From NCBI GenBank assembly GCA_025055075.1, contig JANWYV010000053.1, forward strand, positions 103,331-167,330: a stretch of 64,000 nucleotides of DNA. Reading direction: 5' to 3'. The position numbers were made by a program, and so were the translations under genes. Below, one piece after another: positions 32,033-40,295 of this stretch (its first letter is position 1; each line of letters opens with the position of its first letter). Source of the DNA: Blastocatellia bacterium. Its GTDB lineage: Bacteria; Acidobacteriota; Blastocatellia; HR10. Under the pieces are notes generated by a model. It had not been told where the DNA came from and did not search any database. It saw only the letters and a program-made list of their open reading frames with translations.

Positions 32033-32713
32033 ATGATGGTCACTATGTCTCAAGGCAGCGAAGGACTTTGGGAAAAGCTCTCTCGTTTATCTCCCCATAT
32101 CGAAGCGATCACGGTGTTGCAAACCCTTCGGCAGTTGGATCGGGAATTCGAACACTTGCCTCCCGACCAACGGCTTCTCTTCCTAGCAGAAGCTCTGCGG
32201 CAACGGAACCTTTGCTCCTCATTTCAAGGAGGCTTGGAGATAGCGACATTGTGGATGGATTCGAACCTGCGCGACCACGCGGGCCCCGACGCCGTTATGG
32301 AAACCGCGGGCACTTCGCGCGATCGGCCGAAGGACGTAGAGAGGGCCATGGCATCTCCGACTCCAGCATTTGGCGTGGCGGTTTCACCGAAGCGGGAGGA
32401 GAATGAGCAGGCTTCTTCCATCGAAGGACGGGAGGCGCTGATCCGGGAGTTGATCCGCATGCTCATCGGTCAGATCGAGTCCTCGTGCGGATGGGGCGAA
32501 CGTGAGTTGGTGAGCGTGGAGCGAGATGGAGTCATGCAAATCCTCGACCTGCTGCGCCTGCTACGTGCGGAGCCGGAGCTTTTCGAGTACGCAATCGAGA
32601 GGCTGCGAGAGCTTCTGAATCGGCTGGAGGCTGAGCGAAAGGCTCACGTGAGGAAGATTCGGCAAGAGGCGGAGACCGGGAGAGAACCGCCATGCGGAGA
32701 GATGGAGACGTAG
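32033..32713 (+). CDS. Unknown acidic, helical protein
   Basis: I do not recognise this 226-residue protein. It is predicted to be mostly helical: residues 1-70 (LWEKLSRLSPHIEAITVLQ then TLRQLDREFEHLPPDQ) and about 130-215 (REALIRELIRMLIGQIES, LDLLRLLRAEPELFEYAIER) flank a low-complexity, disordered middle. No signal peptide, membrane helix or cysteine motif is present. The ATG at 32033 directly follows GAGGAAAGG; the frame is open back to 31781 but that part overlaps the hairpin array and promoter. It runs towards pcrA on the other strand. Confidence 0.6.
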   Translation: MMVTMSQGSEGLWEKLSRLSPHIEAITVLQTLRQLDREFEHLPPDQRLLFLAEALRQRNLCSSFQGGLEIATLWMDSNLRDHAGPDAVMETAGTSRDRPKDVERAMASPTPAFGVAVSPKREENEQASSIEGREALIRELIRMLIGQIESSCGWGERELVSVERDGVMQILDLLRLLRAEPELFEYAIERLRELLNRLEAERKAHVRKIRQEAETGREPPCGEMET

Positions 32714-32735
32714 ATTGCACTTTTGCATCATCCGG

Positions 32736-35042
32736 TCATGAGACGAGCTCCAAAGGAGCGATCCCTTCTATGAATTTTCGCTTTCCGGCGCCTGCGAAGA
32801 CGACGGTCAATGTGACGGAGCCCCCCCTCTCCTCTCTGCCGATGACCTGCCCAACGCCATAATGCGGATGACGCACGCGAGCGCCAACGGGGAAGCGCGA
32901 GCGTGGGGAAGTCGAGGCGTTCTCCTGCTGCTCGTGCGAGACGTTTTGAGTCGCTGCGGGGGATTTCCCGAGTGCGATCGTCCGGCCGCGCTCCCGGAAG
33001 AATTGCTCGATTTGCGCGATCGAGTTATACGTGGGGCCGGTATACGAGGGACGCTTCGGAATCGAAGAGAGGTCCTCCAGAAGATCGGATGGAAGTTCCC
33101 GCAGAAATCGCGAGGGAGTCGTCGAGGTGGGCTCTCCCTGGTAGCGTCGCGTGCGCGCGTGCGTGAGATAGAGCTGACGTTCGGCGCGCGTAATGGCGAC
33201 ATAGAAGAGGCGGCGCTCTTCCTCCAGTTCTTCCGGGTCCTCGCTCGAACGCGCGTGGGGGAAGAGCCCTTCCTCCAGCCCGACGATGAAGACGACAGAG
33301 AATTCGAGGCCTTTCGCGCTGTGCATCGTCATCAAGGTGACTGGCGCGTTAGGATCATAGTCGTCCGCGTCGGAGACGAGCGCGGTGCGATCCACGAACT
33401 CGCGAACACGTTCTCCCCGCTCATCAGCCTCGGCGGCGGCGCTGAGTAGCTCCTCCAGATTCGAGAGTCGGCTCTCGGTCTCAAGTGGATCAACCGCCGC
33501 GCGCAACGCTTGGGCATATCCCGTCTCGTGAATGGCTAGGCGGAAGGTCTCAGCGATCGTCCCTCGCTGTGCGCAAGTGCGAATGCGTTCGATGAGCTGA
33601 ATGAAGGCGCAGGCACCGTGCAGAGCCCGCTCCGGCAGCCGTCGCTCGAGCACGGCCAGTCGCAAGACATCCCAGAGCGAAAGCTGAGCCGTTCGCGCCC
33701 ATTGCTCCAGCGCATCGAGCGTCTTTCTCCCGATCCCGCGCGGGGGGACATTCAGAATTCGGCGCAGGCTCTCATCGTCCCACGGATTCAGCGCGAGCCG
33801 CACATAGGCGAGCACGTCGCGAATCTCCGCCCGCTTGTAGAAAGAAAAACCGCCGACGATCCGGAACGGCAGGCCCACGCGGCGACAGGCTTCCTCGAAG
33901 AGTCGCGATTGCGCGTTCGTTCGATAGAGCACGGCCACGCGCGTCTGGGACTCCCGTTCGAGATGCGCGCGAATTCTCTCTATGACGAAGTCCGCCTCGT
34001 CCTCTGCCGTCTCGGCCAGATAGTATCCGACCCGGGGGCCATCTTCGTTCTCCGTCCATAGGATTTTCTCCTTGCGTTTGGTGTTGTGACGGATCACTGC
34101 ATTGGCGACGGCGAGGATGGTCTTGGTCGAGCGATAGTTCCTCTCGAGCGTGATGAGGCGCGCGTTCGGGAAATGACGCTCGAATTCCAGCACGTTGTGC
34201 GGATCGGCCCCGCGCCATCGGTAGATGCTCTGATCGGGATCTCCGACAACGCAAAGGTGTCGGTTGAACGACACCCCTCCAGGCGTCTTCGAAGCGGAGT
34301 GCACGGTGTGCTCCGCGGCGAGCAAGAGCAGAAGCTCCAACTGCAGAGGGTTTGTGTCTTGGTACTCGTCCACGAGGATGAACCGGAACTGCTCCCGGTA
34401 CCGAGCGCGCAGATCCCGTCCCTGTCGAAGCAACGCCACGGCTTTCAACAAGAGGTCATCGAAATCGAGGGCGTTCGCCGCACGTAGCCGCTGTTCGTAC
34501 TGCTCGAAGAGCGAAAGCGCGAGCGCGCGTTCTGGCGTCAGCATCCATTCCGGATCGTCGTGGAGATCCGCGGGGGTGAGCCCGCGACTCTTGGCGCGAC
34601 TGATGCGCGCTTGAATCGCACGAAGAGACAATGTGCGTTCGTCAAGCCCGCGCTCCCGTAGACACGTCCGAAGCAAGCGAAGTTGATCTTCCTCGTCGTA
34701 GATGGAGAAATCCGATGTATAGCCTTGGCCCAGACGCTCGATGTGTCGTCGGAGGAGGCGCGTGCAGAACCCGTGGAACGTCCCGATCCAAGGGAGGGCA
34801 CTCGATCCATCGGCGTTGAGCAGCCGAGCGACGCGTCCTCGCATTTCTTCCGCGGCCTTGTTGGTGAACGTGACAGCAAGGATATGCGCCGGATCGATAT
34901 TAAGGTGGTCGAGCATATATGCGATCTTGTACGTAATGACGCGCGTCTTCCCCGATCCCGCCCCCGCGAGCACAAGCAATGGGCCTTCCATGTAAAGGAC
35001 GGCCGCGCGCTGGGCGGGGTTCAAGTCATCCAAGTAGCTCAT
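32736..35042 (-). CDS. pcrA: ATP-dependent DNA helicase PcrA/UvrD
   Basis: A superfamily 1 3'-5' helicase of 768 residues acting in repair and rescue of replication forks. Motifs in order: Q-motif LNPAQRAAV, Walker A AGAGSGKTRV at about 26-35, motif Ia AVTFTNKAAEEM, TFHGFC, motif II VDEYQDTN, motif III DQSIYRWRGA, motif IV LERNYRST, motif V TMHSAKGLEF and motif VI FYVAITRAERQLYL. The C-terminal VRHPHYGVGQVIG is the Tudor-like tail that binds RNA polymerase in PcrA. The start at 35042 overlaps the menG stop in ATGA. A longer frame upstream is non-coding. Confidence 0.95.
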   Translation of the reverse strand: MSYLDDLNPAQRAAVLYMEGPLLVLAGAGSGKTRVITYKIAYMLDHLNIDPAHILAVTFTNKAAEEMRGRVARLLNADGSSALPWIGTFHGFCTRLLRRHIERLGQGYTSDFSIYDEEDQLRLLRTCLRERGLDERTLSLRAIQARISRAKSRGLTPADLHDDPEWMLTPERALALSLFEQYEQRLRAANALDFDDLLLKAVALLRQGRDLRARYREQFRFILVDEYQDTNPLQLELLLLLAAEHTVHSASKTPGGVSFNRHLCVVGDPDQSIYRWRGADPHNVLEFERHFPNARLITLERNYRSTKTILAVANAVIRHNTKRKEKILWTENEDGPRVGYYLAETAEDEADFVIERIRAHLERESQTRVAVLYRTNAQSRLFEEACRRVGLPFRIVGGFSFYKRAEIRDVLAYVRLALNPWDDESLRRILNVPPRGIGRKTLDALEQWARTAQLSLWDVLRLAVLERRLPERALHGACAFIQLIERIRTCAQRGTIAETFRLAIHETGYAQALRAAVDPLETESRLSNLEELLSAAAEADERGERVREFVDRTALVSDADDYDPNAPVTLMTMHSAKGLEFSVVFIVGLEEGLFPHARSSEDPEELEEERRLFYVAITRAERQLYLTHARTRRYQGEPTSTTPSRFLRELPSDLLEDLSSIPKRPSYTGPTYNSIAQIEQFFRERGRTIALGKSPAATQNVSHEQQENASTSPRSRFPVGARVRHPHYGVGQVIGREERGGSVTLTVVFAGAGKRKFIEGIAPLELVS

Positions 35043-35758
35043 GGCGTCTTCTCTCCAAGGTGAAGAGCAGCGATTCCGCCGGTCAGATTGAGGTATCGCA
35101 CGGCGGCAAACCCAACGGCTTCCATCAATCGCGCTAATTCGCGCTGATTCAGGAAGGCTTGTACGGAGTCGTAGAGATAATCGTAAGGCCCCGGCACGCC
35201 GGAGATCCACCTCCCAATACGCGGGAGGAGATTTCGGAAGTAAAAGAGGAAGAGATGTCGGAAGATCGGGAGTGAAGGCCGTGAGAATTCCAGGACGGCG
35301 GCGATCCCTCCTGGGCGAAGCACGCGATAGATCTCGCGAAGCCCTCGTTCCGGGGATTCCAGGTTCCGAAGGCCAAAGGCGATGGTCACCGCCGAGAAGA
35401 CATCGTTGGGGAAGGGAAGATGCAGGGCATCGCCTTCGACGAGGAGAACGCGAGCTCGACGCCGCGCGATCTTCTCCTGCCCGATCCGAAGCATAGGACG
35501 GCAGAAATCCACGCCGATGACGTCGGCCTGATCGGCCAGCTCCAGGGCCAGATCGCCCGTGCCGCAGCAGAGGTCGAGGACGAGTGCTCCTGAGGATAAA
35601 AGGTATGGACGAAGCCGACGCACCGTGAAGCGGCGCCAGAACCGATCCACATTGAGCGAGAGGAGATGGTTGAGCAGATCGTATCGAGGCGCGATCGCTG
35701 CGAACATGTGCCGGACGCGCTCTCGATGATCGCCTCCCTTCGTGATGGAATTGCTCAT
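35039..35758 (-). CDS. menG: Demethylmenaquinone methyltransferase
   Basis: Methylates demethylmenaquinol (or an equivalent quinol) with SAM as the last step of menaquinone synthesis. The 239-residue protein begins with the UbiE/MenG-typical VRHMFAAIAPRYDLLNHLLSL and DRFWRRFTV, has SAM motif I LDLCCGTGDLALELA, then VDFCRPMLRIGQEK, the family signature AFGLRNLESPERGLREI and EFSRPSLPIFRHLF. GGGGGAAG lies before the ATG at 35758; the frame continues far upstream opposite queE but has no family similarity. It is translationally coupled to pcrA. No ubiquinone genes were seen, so menaquinone is the likely quinone. Confidence 0.92.
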   Translation of the reverse strand: MSNSITKGGDHRERVRHMFAAIAPRYDLLNHLLSLNVDRFWRRFTVRRLRPYLLSSGALVLDLCCGTGDLALELADQADVIGVDFCRPMLRIGQEKIARRRARVLLVEGDALHLPFPNDVFSAVTIAFGLRNLESPERGLREIYRVLRPGGIAAVLEFSRPSLPIFRHLFLFYFRNLLPRIGRWISGVPGPYDYLYDSVQAFLNQRELARLMEAVGFAAVRYLNLTGGIAALHLGEKTP

Positions 35759-35776
35759 GCTTCTTCCCCCTTCGCC

Positions 35777-35806
35777 TTGCGCCCCTTTTCTCACGAGAGG
35801 TAAAAT
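35777..35806 (+). promoter_or_regulatory. Promoter of queE
   Basis: TTGCGC (35777-35782) and TAAAAT (35801-35806), 18-bp spacer, about 43 bp before the ATG at 35849. It is divergent from menG, whose ribosome-binding site lies just beside the -35 box. Confidence 0.5.
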
Positions 35807-35848
35807 ACCGCTTGTGGTGACTTCCAGCAATAGGAGGGAGTCCCGCGT

Positions 35849-36502
35849 ATGTGGGTGACTGAGATCTTCCATTCTATTCAAGGTGAATCCTCGTACGCGG
35901 GATTGCCGTGCACGTTCGTGCGCTTGACCGGATGCAACCTTCGCTGCGTCTATTGCGACACGACCTACGCCTTTTTCGGGGGCCAGAAGATGAGCGTCGA
36001 GGAGGTCATCGCGCGCGTGCTCGAGTTTTGGGAGGGGATCGAGCCGAGGTTTCCGCTTGTGGAGATCACCGGCGGAGAGCCGCTCTTGCAAAAGGACGTC
36101 TATCCGCTCGCGGAGCGGCTCTGCGATCTCGGATTCACGGTTCTCATCGAGACGGGCGGGCAGCTTCCCATCTGGCATCTCGATCCGCGCGTCGTGCGAA
36201 TCATGGACATCAAGACGCCCGGAAGCGGACATGAACATGCCAACCTGTGGGAGAACATCGAGCACCTGCGGCCTCGGGATGAGGTGAAGTTCGTCCTCAT
36301 GGATCGGCGCGACTTCGAGTGGGCGTCGGACGTCATCCGGCGATACGATCTCCCGCGTCGGGCGCACGTGCTCATGTCGCCCGTCTATGGCGTCCTCGAT
36401 CCGAAAGCGCTCGCCGAATGGGTCTTGCAGAGCCGGCTGCCCGTTCGGTTGCAGATTCAGCTCCATAAAGTCATTTGGGGACCGGATGCGCGGGGGGTGT
36501 GA
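35849..36502 (+). CDS. queE: 7-carboxy-7-deazaguanine synthase (radical SAM)
   Basis: Converts 6-carboxytetrahydropterin to 7-carboxy-7-deazaguanine using SAM and a [4Fe-4S] cluster. The 217-residue protein has the cluster ligands Cys29, Cys33 and Cys36 in TGCNLRCVYCDT (a CxxxCxxC arrangement), the substrate loop HSIQGESSYAGLPCTFVR at the N-terminus, the SAM-binding VEITGGEPLLQ and the C-terminal QIQLHKVIWGP. AGGAGGG lies 12 nt before the ATG. It acts directly after QueD (29416-29829), though the two genes are 6 kb apart and in separate operons. Confidence 0.95.
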   Translation: MWVTEIFHSIQGESSYAGLPCTFVRLTGCNLRCVYCDTTYAFFGGQKMSVEEVIARVLEFWEGIEPRFPLVEITGGEPLLQKDVYPLAERLCDLGFTVLIETGGQLPIWHLDPRVVRIMDIKTPGSGHEHANLWENIEHLRPRDEVKFVLMDRRDFEWASDVIRRYDLPRRAHVLMSPVYGVLDPKALAEWVLQSRLPVRLQIQLHKVIWGPDARGV

Positions 36503-36635
36503 GCGTTGTTCGCTAGGCCCGCATGGCCGAGTGCCCTTCCTGGCCTCTTTTTGTGCAGGAGTGGTACACTTATTAAGCCCGATCGCACCCGGAGAAGGGA
36601 GATCGGGCGCAGGGATCAGCAAGAGGAGGTGAGTC

Positions 36636-37862
36636 ATGAGACGAATGCTCGCGCTTCTCGGGTTCCTCGCGATGAGCGGCTTTGTCAGCTTTTCACCTGA
36701 TGTGAGTGCGCAGACGGCGGGAATCGAAGGGGAGGTCATCGTCGTGCGACCGGATGGATCGCGGGTTCCAGCCGTCAACGCGCTCATCGAATTGTACCGC
36801 TTGGACGTCAAGGGGAAGTACCAGACGAAGACCGACAAAAAAGGGCATTTCGCACATATTGGACTTCCGTATGGGCGATATGCCATCATCGTGTCCGGTG
36901 AAGGGCTGACGCCTTATTATGAGTACAACGTGCGCATTCCGCCTCCGGGAGAAGCGACGCTGCGGCGTACGATCGAGATGGTACCCGGAGATGGGCGGCG
37001 TCCGACGCTGGAGGAAGTTCAACAGGCGGCCACACGCTCCGGACAAGCCGGAGCAATTGTGCCGCAGATGACCGAAGCTGAGCGGAAGCGCTTGGAAGAA
37101 CAAGCTCGACAAATCGAGGAACAACGCAAGCGGGCGGCGAAGGATGAGGAGATGATCCGGCAGTTCAACGCGGCCAATGAATTGGCGCGCGCTGGGAAGT
37201 ATGCGGAAGCGATCCCGCTTTATAAATCGGCCTTGGAGACGAGCCCGGATCACCCTCAACTCTATGTCGTGATGATTCGCATGGCCGAAGCTTATCACAA
37301 TCTCGGCGTGGAACGCTTCAACAACCGGCAGCGGGAGGAAGCCAAGGAAGCGTTCAACCTGGCTATCGAGACGGCTCGCAAGGCGATCTCGATGATCCCG
37401 CAGGATAAGCCGGAGCAGAAACCCGAGTATCACGGACTCCTCTGCCGCTCGTTGGCGGTTGTGGCGACGTATTTAGATCAGACGCGACTCCCCGAGGCGA
37501 TCGCAGCGCACGAGGAATTGATGACCATGCAGACAACGCCAGCGGATCGCGCGCGCACGCAGGCGCAGATTGCGAAGATCTATCTCGATACGGCGAAATC
37601 GGAAGAGGCTGTCGCCGCGTATCGGAAGGCACTGGAGATGGATCCCAATAGCCTCGATGCCCTCTTCGGACTGGGGAATGCGCTCGCGCAGTCGCCGGAT
37701 CCCTCGAAATATCCAGAGGCGCTAACTATTTTGAAGCAGTTCGTCGAGAAGGCGAAGAACGATCCGCAGCGGGTCAATCAGGTGCAGCAAGCCAATGAGA
37801 TGATCGCGGCCTTCTCGGCGTTCCTTGAGGAGCACAGGAAGGGGCAGCGGAGGCGACCCTGA
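36636..37862 (+). CDS. Secreted TPR protein with N-terminal carboxypeptidase-regulatory-like domain
   Basis: A 408-residue protein. Residues 1-25 are a signal peptide (LLGFLAMSGFVSFSP, cleavage expected after VSAQ or nearby). Residues about 28-110 form an Ig-like regulatory domain (GIEGEVIVVRPDG, LIELYRLDVKG, HIGLPYGRYAIIVSGE). After a charged coiled linker (AERKRLEEQARQIEEQRKRA) come several TPR units from about 170 to 390, for example AGKYAEAIPLYKSALETSPD and EEAVAAYRKALEMDPNSLDA. It probably is a periplasmic scaffold. A strong hairpin follows the gene, and the pilin gene comes next, so a role in pilus or surface assembly is possible but unproven. Confidence 0.82.
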   Translation: MRRMLALLGFLAMSGFVSFSPDVSAQTAGIEGEVIVVRPDGSRVPAVNALIELYRLDVKGKYQTKTDKKGHFAHIGLPYGRYAIIVSGEGLTPYYEYNVRIPPPGEATLRRTIEMVPGDGRRPTLEEVQQAATRSGQAGAIVPQMTEAERKRLEEQARQIEEQRKRAAKDEEMIRQFNAANELARAGKYAEAIPLYKSALETSPDHPQLYVVMIRMAEAYHNLGVERFNNRQREEAKEAFNLAIETARKAISMIPQDKPEQKPEYHGLLCRSLAVVATYLDQTRLPEAIAAHEELMTMQTTPADRARTQAQIAKIYLDTAKSEEAVAAYRKALEMDPNSLDALFGLGNALAQSPDPSKYPEALTILKQFVEKAKNDPQRVNQVQQANEMIAAFSAFLEEHRKGQRRRP

Positions 37863-37885
37863 GCGGCGTCGCTCCTTCCGAACGT

Positions 37886-37928
37886 CCCCGCGGAGGGGAA
37901 GGATGATCCTTTTCCACGCGGGGCGTTT
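37886..37928 (+). terminator. Long hairpin between the TPR gene and the pilin gene
   Basis: CCCCGCG (37886-37892) pairs with CGCGGGG (37917-37923), and inside it GGGGAAGG pairs with CCTTTTCC (two G-U) around a 5-nt loop. The 15 paired bases are followed by CGTTTC. It begins 24 nt after the TPR stop and ends 25 nt before the pilin ATG, so it separates the two genes or sets their relative expression. Confidence 0.65.
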
Positions 37929-37948
37929 CTCGAGTGGGGGGGAGAAGG

Positions 37949-38443
37949 ATGGTTCGCGAACGCGGATTCTCGCTCATCGAGCTTTTAATCGTCATCGCGA
38001 TCATCGGCATCATCTTGGCGATCGCGATCCCGCGGTTCACGCGCGTTCGCATCCCAGCCAATGAGACAGCGGCCATCGCCAATCTCCGGGCGTACAATCA
38101 AGCGCAGCTTTCGTTCTCGATCTCGCACAATAACCTCTACGGCGATCCGGCCGACTTGCTCGCTAGCGGTGACATCAGCGAGAGCTTAGCGGAGCTTTTT
38201 GGAGCGAAAGGGGCGCCGGTCGCGCGCTCTGGATACGAAGGGAGCGCGGCCGATACGGGCGATGCGCCGAACGGCTTGGGAACGGGATACGCCGCTGAGT
38301 TGCATCCCACGGCTCCGGGCTCGACCGGCACGCGATACTTCGGTACGGATCAAAGTGGCACGATCTACGAATCCTCGACGGCCGCCTTCTCGGCGAGCAA
38401 TGGGGTTCTCTCCAAGCCTGGAGACGCGCGCCCTGTGCAATGA
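37949..38443 (+). CDS. Type IV pilin / pseudopilin
   Basis: A 164-residue prepilin. It starts MVRERGFSLIELLIVIAIIG: a short basic leader, the prepilin-peptidase site after Gly6, methylated Phe7 and the conserved Glu at mature position 5, then the hydrophobic N-terminal helix. The rest, rich in Gly, Ala and Ser, has no cysteines; the end ASNGVLSKPGDARPVQ is polar. The length and the NLRAYNQAQLSFSI segment fit major-pilin-like proteins of Acidobacteriota. I start at 37949 (GGAGAAGG before it) because in-frame codons upstream do not extend the leader sensibly. The following genes encode an ABC complex. Confidence 0.88.
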   Translation: MVRERGFSLIELLIVIAIIGIILAIAIPRFTRVRIPANETAAIANLRAYNQAQLSFSISHNNLYGDPADLLASGDISESLAELFGAKGAPVARSGYEGSAADTGDAPNGLGTGYAAELHPTAPGSTGTRYFGTDQSGTIYESSTAAFSASNGVLSKPGDARPVQ

Positions 38444-38569
38444 GAGTTGGCGCCGATGAATCGTCGCAATGTTGGGCGTAGAGGAGAGGGTCGAGGCTCA
38501 GTAGGAAATGCGATGGTCGAGGCGAGGGAGTCGCCGCCCTGTGGTGTAGGGTGCGAGCGGAAATGAGGA

Positions 38570-39421
38570 ATGACCTCGGCACATGACAAGGCGACTTCAG
38601 GTGGCACGCTCTTCTCCACGCCCGTCCGAGCTCGTCCTTTACGGTTTGGACGAATCATTGCCATAGCTCTTGCATCCTTTCGAGAGGTCCTTCGGGAGCG
38701 AACCCTCTACGTTCTCGTCTTCTTCGCCCTGCTTTTGATCGGAATGGCGCTTTTGCTCGGCGAGTTGTCCGTCGGCCAAGAGCGCCGAATCGTCCTCAAC
38801 GTCGGATTGGGGGCGATTCGAATCTTCGGGACGGTGATGGCGATCGTCCTTGGGGTCCGATTGGTCGAGCGGGAGATCGAGCGCCGAACGATCTACGTCC
38901 TCTTGGTCAAGCCCGTTCGACGATGGGAGGTGCTTGTCGGCAAGTTCATTGGCGGCGCCCTCGTCTTGCTCCTGAATGTGACGCTGATGATGGGAGGATT
39001 GGTGCTCACCCTCACGGCGGTGACGCAAGCGTGGGTCGAGACGCTCCCCCTTTTGCTTCCCGTCGTCTTCCTCTTTTGGCTCCAATTCCTCATGGCGGCG
39101 GCCATCGCTATGATGTTCTCGACGTTCTCCACGGCCGTGCTTTCGCTGTTCTTCGCCTCGGGCATCGTCCTCATCGGACATGCAAGTCGAGAATTCGCGT
39201 ATTGGGCAGAGGCGGTGCGATCGCCCGTGATGGCGTTCGTGTGCCGGGTGCTCTACTATGCGCTTCCGAATCTGCAGAATCTGAACTTCACGGCTGCCGT
39301 CGTTCACGAGCGAACGATCCCGCTCTCGATCGTGGGGTTGGCTTCGGCCTACGCCGGCCTTTATCTCCTCGTGATGCTCCTTCTAGCGGCGATTCTGTTC
39401 GATCGGCGAGAATTCCGATGA
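38570..39421 (+). CDS. ABC-2 type permease, candidate PilI-like
   Basis: A 283-residue permease with six predicted helices: a cytosolic start to about residue 30, then RERTLYVLVFFALLLIGMAL, VERRTIYVLLVKPVRRWEVL-like loop, helix GALVLLLNVTLMMGGLVLTL, FLFWLQFLMAAAIAMMFSTF, and a last helix AGLYLLVMLLLAAILF. The loop RRTIYVLLVKPVRRWE is typical of GldA/NatB-like exporters. Its stop overlaps the ATG of the next gene (ATGA). The partner ATPase lies two genes on (40296-41246). Position behind a pilin gene recalls Myxococcus xanthus pilI. Confidence 0.83.
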   Translation: MTSAHDKATSGGTLFSTPVRARPLRFGRIIAIALASFREVLRERTLYVLVFFALLLIGMALLLGELSVGQERRIVLNVGLGAIRIFGTVMAIVLGVRLVEREIERRTIYVLLVKPVRRWEVLVGKFIGGALVLLLNVTLMMGGLVLTLTAVTQAWVETLPLLLPVVFLFWLQFLMAAAIAMMFSTFSTAVLSLFFASGIVLIGHASREFAYWAEAVRSPVMAFVCRVLYYALPNLQNLNFTAAVVHERTIPLSIVGLASAYAGLYLLVMLLLAAILFDRREFR

Positions 39422-40290
39422 AGGGACAATCGGCGATCGTCGGTCTCGTGCTCGTGCTGGCGATCGGGGGGATCGTCGAGTTTGAACGGCGTTTGGAAGC
39501 GCGAGTCGTTGCGTATGAGCGTGAGGATGAGGCGTTGTGGCTTCCTTCGGCGGAGATCCTCAAGCGATGGAGCTTTGGGTTCGACGGGCTCTTGGCCGAC
39601 CTCTATTGGTTGCAGGCCGTGCAGTACTACGGGCGACGCCTCTTTCATCCAGGAGCACGGTTTGAGCAATTGGCAGCCCTGCTGGATCTGGTAACGACGT
39701 TGGATCCGCAGTTCCTTGCGGCGTACCGATTTGGAGCGATCTTCCTCGCGCTCCCACCTCCGCAAGGGGCAGGGCAGCCGGATCGCGCGCTGGCGCTTTT
39801 GGATCGAGGTATCGCGGCCAATCCCGGGGAATGGAGGTTGATTCTCGATAAGGGATTCGTCCTGCTTTGGGACGTGCGCGATTATGCCGGGGCAGCGGAA
39901 GTCTTCCTGCAGGTGAGCCAGCATCCTCGGGCGCCCACGTGGACGCGGGACTTGGCGGCTGCCGTTTACGCGCGCGCGGGTCGTCGCGAGATCGCGCGGC
40001 GCATCTGGCGGGATCGTTTCGAGCACGGCGAGAGCGAGCAAGTGCGAGAGAACGCGCGGTACCAACTCCTCTGTCTCCAAGCCGAGGAAGAGCTGGAGCG
40101 CTTGCAGGAATTGGTGCGTGCGTTTCGGAGAGAGCGCGGGCGATGGCCTGCTTCTTGGCAGGAATTGATCCTCGCGGGCGCGTTGAAACATCCCCCCCGA
40201 GATCCCCTGGGATATCCGTACCGATTGGATGCGACGACGGGGACCGTGCACCTCTCCGAGCAGTCGCCTCTTATTCTCCCGCGATTGTGA
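39418..40290 (+). CDS. Membrane-anchored TPR-like protein of unknown function
   Basis: A 290-residue protein with an N-terminal hydrophobic segment (IVGLVLVLAIGGIVEFE, residues 6-22) that is probably an anchor, followed by helical TPR-like sequence: GFDGLLADLYWLQAVQYYG, RFEQLAALLDLVTTLDPQ, DRALALLDRGIAANPGEWR and YAGAAEVFLQVSQHP. The end (DPLGYPYRLDATTGTVHLS) resembles the C-terminal beta hairpin of some pilin-like proteins. It is coupled to the permease by ATGA and separated from the ATPase by at most 5 nt. I infer it belongs to the same complex; in Myxococcus the third partner of PilH and PilI is PilG, also membrane-anchored. Confidence 0.7.
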   Translation: MKGQSAIVGLVLVLAIGGIVEFERRLEARVVAYEREDEALWLPSAEILKRWSFGFDGLLADLYWLQAVQYYGRRLFHPGARFEQLAALLDLVTTLDPQFLAAYRFGAIFLALPPPQGAGQPDRALALLDRGIAANPGEWRLILDKGFVLLWDVRDYAGAAEVFLQVSQHPRAPTWTRDLAAAVYARAGRREIARRIWRDRFEHGESEQVRENARYQLLCLQAEEELERLQELVRAFRRERGRWPASWQELILAGALKHPPRDPLGYPYRLDATTGTVHLSEQSPLILPRL

Positions 40291-40295
40291 ACACT

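Noticed and set aside
32240..32300. A tRNA T-arm-like sequence (GGATTCGAACC on the + strand) suggesting a minus-strand tRNA.
   Set aside because: The T stem does not pair beyond two bases, no acceptor, D or anticodon arms can be built around it, and it lies inside the coding part of the unknown 226-residue protein.
36503..36635. GGCC repeats with CTTTTT after queE as a terminator, and TTTTTG/TATTAA as promoter of the TPR gene.
   Set aside because: The stem is only 4-5 bp and the -35 box is poor; both are possible but not supported well enough to list.
35759..36889. Long open frame upstream of menG on the minus strand.
   Set aside because: It lies antisense to queE and the TPR gene; MenG-like sequence starts only at 35758, where a ribosome-binding site is present.
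38923..39417. An open frame that would extend the TPR-like protein by 165 residues upstream.
   Set aside because: It overlaps the ABC-2 permease in another frame, has no family similarity, and the ATG at 39418 overlaps the permease stop as expected for coupling.
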